9,690 nt of DNA, taken from positions 1 through 9,690 of the forward strand of contig JAHEAM010000119.1 of NCBI GenBank assembly GCA_024642765.1. The letters run 5' to 3'. Position numbers and translations under genes: made by a program. Shown here in pieces: positions 7,257 to 9,690 of this stretch; within the stretch, counting starts at the first letter, position 1; each line of letters starts with the position of its first letter. The notes beneath the pieces were generated by a model that saw nothing but the letters and a program-made list of their open reading frames with translations, had not been told where the DNA came from and searched no databases. Source of the stretch: Planctomycetaceae bacterium. Lineage in GTDB: Bacteria > Planctomycetota > Planctomycetia > Pirellulales > Pirellulaceae.

Positions 7257-7913
7257 ATGCCTATTCCTCAAACGAACGACATGCCAAGCCTTTTTCCACT
7301 TGAACATCCCTTAGTTTCATGCCATCTGACGACATTGCGTGACAAAACAACGTCATCCAGTGATTTTCGGGCGACAGTTCATCGGCTTTCGATGTTATTG
7401 GCGTTTGCGGCTACTCGGGATTTATTAATGACAGATAGGTCGATCGAGACTCCGATCCAGCCGATGGTCGGGAAAATGTTGCTGAATCGAATTGGTGTTG
7501 TACCCATTTTGCGAGCTGGTATCGCAATGGTTGATGCAATGCTTGACATGATTCCTACTGCCGAGATTTGGCACTTGGGACTTTATCGAGATGAAGAAAC
7601 CGCTAAGCCCGTTCGGTACTATGATAAGCTGCCGCCAGGCGAACCGGTCGAAATTGCGTTTGTACTTGATCCAATGTTGGCCACCGGTGGATCAGCGATT
7701 TTGGCATGCGAGGTCTTGCAGGAATGGGGTGTAAAACGAATCAAAATGCTCTCGATAATTTCGGCGCCGGAAGGTATTGAGCGATTACAGCGTCAGTTGC
7801 CAGAAATCGAAATTCATACCTGCGCGATCGACGAATGCTTGAATGACCGTAAGTTCATCGTGCCTGGTTTGGGCGATGCGGGTGATCGAATTTTCAACAC
7901 CACAGGCCGCTAG
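7257..7913 (+). CDS. upp: Uracil phosphoribosyltransferase
   Basis: This cytoplasmic enzyme converts uracil and PRPP to UMP and pyrophosphate in pyrimidine salvage. The 218 residues align along the whole length of bacterial UPRTases, which usually have about 208-210. The N-terminal substrate region shows HPLV. VPILRAGIAMVDAMLDMIP and GLYRDEETAKPV mark the core. DPMLATGGSA (from D138) is the PRPP-binding loop. The C-terminal IVPGLGDAGDRIF is the uracil-binding segment. Nothing essential is missing. The start is uncertain: ATG 7257 gives 218 residues and ATG 7281 gives 210, closer to the family, and neither has a visible Shine-Dalgarno sequence. The next gene starts 18 bases after the stop, so the two are probably co-transcribed. 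Confidence 0.96.
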   Translation: MPIPQTNDMPSLFPLEHPLVSCHLTTLRDKTTSSSDFRATVHRLSMLLAFAATRDLLMTDRSIETPIQPMVGKMLLNRIGVVPILRAGIAMVDAMLDMIPTAEIWHLGLYRDEETAKPVRYYDKLPPGEPVEIAFVLDPMLATGGSAILACEVLQEWGVKRIKMLSIISAPEGIERLQRQLPEIEIHTCAIDECLNDRKFIVPGLGDAGDRIFNTTGR

Positions 7914-7915
7914 CT

Positions 7916-7920
7916 AGGAG
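7916..7920 (+). promoter_or_regulatory. Shine-Dalgarno AGGAG for the GTG start at 7932
   Basis: AGGAG lies just after the upp stop and 11 bases before GTG 7932. It is one of the clearest ribosome binding sites in the window and supports the non-ATG start of the following gene. The alternative in-frame starts would remove the zinc ribbon. Confidence 0.5.
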
Positions 7921-7931
7921 ACATTCGGCAA

Positions 7932-8573
7932 GTGCCAATTTTTACTTGTCCTTATTGCCATAGCCCAACGCGTTTCGCCACAATTCGCGAAACTTACACC
8001 TGCGCCAAGTGCAAACGCAATTTTCAATCGGAAGCCGATCGGCAGCCCCCAAAAGCTGCCGCGGAGGAAACAGATAATTCTTCGGTACCAAAACCAAAAA
8101 AGAGAAAAAGCGAACCGCAACCACAGATAGACTCCATTCCGGAAAAGGAAACAGCAACGGTCACGAATTTCGTAGACCAGACGACCAGAACCAATTTAGG
8201 GGAAGAGTTGTATTTAGAACGCCCAACAGCTGATTCACTAATCAAAATGGCGACCATGTTGCCTCCAAAGTTCAATGGTCGCATCGATTTCAACAGATGG
8301 TTGCCTCCAAAACGGCACGCAGGCTTGGTCGTGACTGGTGCTGCGTCGCGTCGAGCGCTGTTGTATTCTGCCCAATCGCACAAAGAAGTCGAATCTGAGT
8401 TTTCTACAACAGAAAAACAAATTGGCTACGTCACCATCGATGGCGAACAAATTGAGTTCCCCATTCCAAACCGCCGGACTCGACTCCGTTATCGAGCTGT
8501 GTTCAATATCGTTGCGATGCTGGTATGTGTCGCGATCTTGTATCTTGCGTTTCTATTGATCGCGCCAAAATAG
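7932..8573 (+). CDS. Zinc-ribbon protein with C-terminal membrane anchor, function unknown
   Basis: I do not recognise a named family. The 213-residue product starts with a compact zinc ribbon, with CPYC at C6/C9 and CAKC at C24/C27. Residues about 33-75 form a charged linker rich in Pro, Lys and Glu, likely disordered. A middle region of about 76-180 looks folded but matches nothing I know. The C-terminus has one hydrophobic segment (about 188-210, NIVAMLVCVAILYLAFLLIAP) followed by a single lysine. With no N-terminal signal, the layout suggests a tail-anchored protein whose ribbon and linker face the cytoplasm. Proteins with an N-terminal ribbon and a distal membrane segment are common in planctomycetes and are usually annotated as hypothetical. 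It starts with GTG 18 bases after upp and is probably in the same transcript. That placement does not by itself imply a role in pyrimidine salvage. Confidence 0.75.
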   Translation: MPIFTCPYCHSPTRFATIRETYTCAKCKRNFQSEADRQPPKAAAEETDNSSVPKPKKRKSEPQPQIDSIPEKETATVTNFVDQTTRTNLGEELYLERPTADSLIKMATMLPPKFNGRIDFNRWLPPKRHAGLVVTGAASRRALLYSAQSHKEVESEFSTTEKQIGYVTIDGEQIEFPIPNRRTRLRYRAVFNIVAMLVCVAILYLAFLLIAPK

Positions 8574-8602
8574 TATTTCTTTTAAAAATAGTATTTCTCT
8601 TA
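8567..8602 (+). repeat. Tandem 18-base duplication over a stop codon
   Basis: AAAATAGTATTTCTTTTA (8567-8584) is followed at once by a copy with one substitution (8585-8602). The first unit contains the stop codon of the zinc-ribbon gene, and the second repeats it in frame. The AT-rich pair fills most of the 40-base gap between two convergent genes. It may act in transcription end formation or may be a simple replication slippage product. Confidence 0.7.
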
Positions 8603-8613
8603 AATCGTGTTCC

Positions 8614-9564
8614 TTACCGAACGCGTTCGGCGACACGAAGTTTCGCACTCCGGCTGCGGGAATTGGTCTGTTCTTCTTCTTCGGAAGGGCGGAGTGGTTT
8701 CTTGGTTAAGATTTTGAGGCGTTCGTCAGCCAGGAAGGCCTGTTTGACCATTCGGTCTTCCAGAGAATGAAAGCTCAAAATTGCGATCCTTCCGCCGATG
8801 TTCAAACATCCGGGCAGTCGTTTCAGGGCGACTTGCAACCACTTCAGTTCTTCGTTGACTGCGATTCTCAATGCCTGAAACGTTCGCGTTGCTGGATCGA
8901 TCGAATGGTTCTTAGAACGGGGGACAGTACGCCGCAATAGCTGGGCCAAGTCATCTGCGGTTCGTATCGGACGAACGCGACGTTGTTCGCATATGCGTCG
9001 AGCGATTACGCGACTCATTCGCTCCTCGCCGAAATCGTAAATAATGTTGGCGAGGTTTTTCTCATTTGCTTTTTCGAGCAACTTCCAAGCCGGTAGACCT
9101 TCGTTCGGATTAAACCTCAAATCGAGATCGCCTTCCGCATGATAACTAAAGCCGCGTTCGTTGTCGGCAAGTTGATCTGAGGATAAACCTAGGTCAAGCA
9201 GGATGCCATCAACACTTTCGATTTTTAAAACGTCGAGGATCTCCGGCAAGTCCGCGTAATTCGCGGCATGCAAGGAGGCCGAATCTAGAAAACGCTTGCC
9301 CCCGCGTTCGATTGCAAGTGGATCGCGATCCAATCCGATAAGCAAACCTTCGGCGCCGACGTGTTCTAAAAACAGTGCGCTATGCCCGCCGCCGCCGAAC
9401 GTACCATCGACGATCGTTTTGCCAGCTTGAACCTGAAGAAGATCCATTATTTCATTGGGCATTATCGGGATATGTATGGATTCTTCACTCACTTTTTCGT
9501 GTTCTTGAATGGGTTTTTGGTAAATGATTGATAGCCACTGGCGAGAAAGCCTCACAACTTTCAT
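8614..9564 (-). CDS. rsmH: 16S rRNA (cytosine(1402)-N(4))-methyltransferase
   Basis: RsmH (MraW) uses S-adenosylmethionine to methylate N4 of C1402 in the decoding centre of 16S rRNA. The 316 residues show the family blocks in order: HIPIMPNEIMDLL (31-43), the SAM-binding loop DGTFGGGGHS (53-62), GLDRDPLAI (77-85), DGILLDLGLSSDQL (about 118-131), ERGFSY, ATRTFQALRIAVNEEL, LSFHSLEDRMVKQAF and the C-terminal LRVAERVR. Length is normal for the family. The start is uncertain: ATG 9564 adds about 30 residues before the conserved HIPIM, while GTG 9492 (VSEESIHIPIM) would be closer to the usual N-terminus; neither has a strong Shine-Dalgarno sequence. rsmH usually sits in the dcw cluster between mraZ and ftsL. 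Here the gene downstream is convergent, so the cluster is broken on that side. What lies upstream is off the window. Confidence 0.95.
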   Translation of the reverse strand: MKVVRLSRQWLSIIYQKPIQEHEKVSEESIHIPIMPNEIMDLLQVQAGKTIVDGTFGGGGHSALFLEHVGAEGLLIGLDRDPLAIERGGKRFLDSASLHAANYADLPEILDVLKIESVDGILLDLGLSSDQLADNERGFSYHAEGDLDLRFNPNEGLPAWKLLEKANEKNLANIIYDFGEERMSRVIARRICEQRRVRPIRTADDLAQLLRRTVPRSKNHSIDPATRTFQALRIAVNEELKWLQVALKRLPGCLNIGGRIAILSFHSLEDRMVKQAFLADERLKILTKKPLRPSEEEEQTNSRSRSAKLRVAERVR

Positions 9565-9690
9565 ACTTGTGACTGCGATCTCTCAAGGCATCTGTTTGCG
9601 CCTATTTCTAATTGTCGTTCTACCTTTAACTTGTCGCCATGCCAACGCCCTTTCTTCATCGCCGCAGTTGTGTAAATTTTCTGCAGGCGG

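Noticed and set aside
8617..8630. Perfect 14-base palindrome CCGAACGCGTTCGG at the end of rsmH
   Set aside because: It lies within the last codons of rsmH, has no loop for an RNA hairpin, and a palindrome of this length is expected about once by chance in a window this size.

Overview
The window reads as a piece of a planctomycete chromosome, probably Pirellulales or a relative. The evidence is indirect. Base composition is moderate. Several genes lack a clear Shine-Dalgarno sequence. The signal peptidase I-like protein has the large inserts I associate with planctomycetal members of that family. rsmH is not followed by ftsL, ftsI or murE, as it is in most bacteria. I could not test the assignment against a database.

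Layout. At the left edge is the C-terminal three quarters of aceE (homodimeric pyruvate dehydrogenase E1), followed after about 200 bases by a complete aceF (E2 with one lipoyl domain). Together they form the decarboxylating and acetyl-transferring core that makes acetyl-CoA from pyruvate; lpd (E3) is not in the window. A 430-base gap follows, most of it a long imperfect inverted repeat (3571-3852). Next is a metal-dependent M24 peptidase of the Xaa-Pro aminopeptidase type on the plus strand. It converges on a minus-strand signal peptidase I-like gene. That gene is divergent from a plus-strand DedA/VTT-type membrane protein gene, and their start codons share one ATGCAT. Continuing on the plus strand are upp (uracil salvage) and a close-coupled gene for a small protein with an N-terminal zinc ribbon and a C-terminal membrane anchor. 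These converge on minus-strand rsmH, the 16S rRNA C1402 N4-methyltransferase. The last 126 bases hold only the upstream region of rsmH.

Most of the window is ordinary housekeeping sequence. The parts that deserve a second look are the long inverted repeat upstream of the M24 peptidase gene and the signal peptidase I-like protein. That protein combines the catalytic boxes of the family with a lipoprotein-type N-terminus, a four-cysteine insert and a beta-rich insert of about 220 residues. I saw no mobile element with a transposase, no CRISPR array, and no tRNA or rRNA gene.
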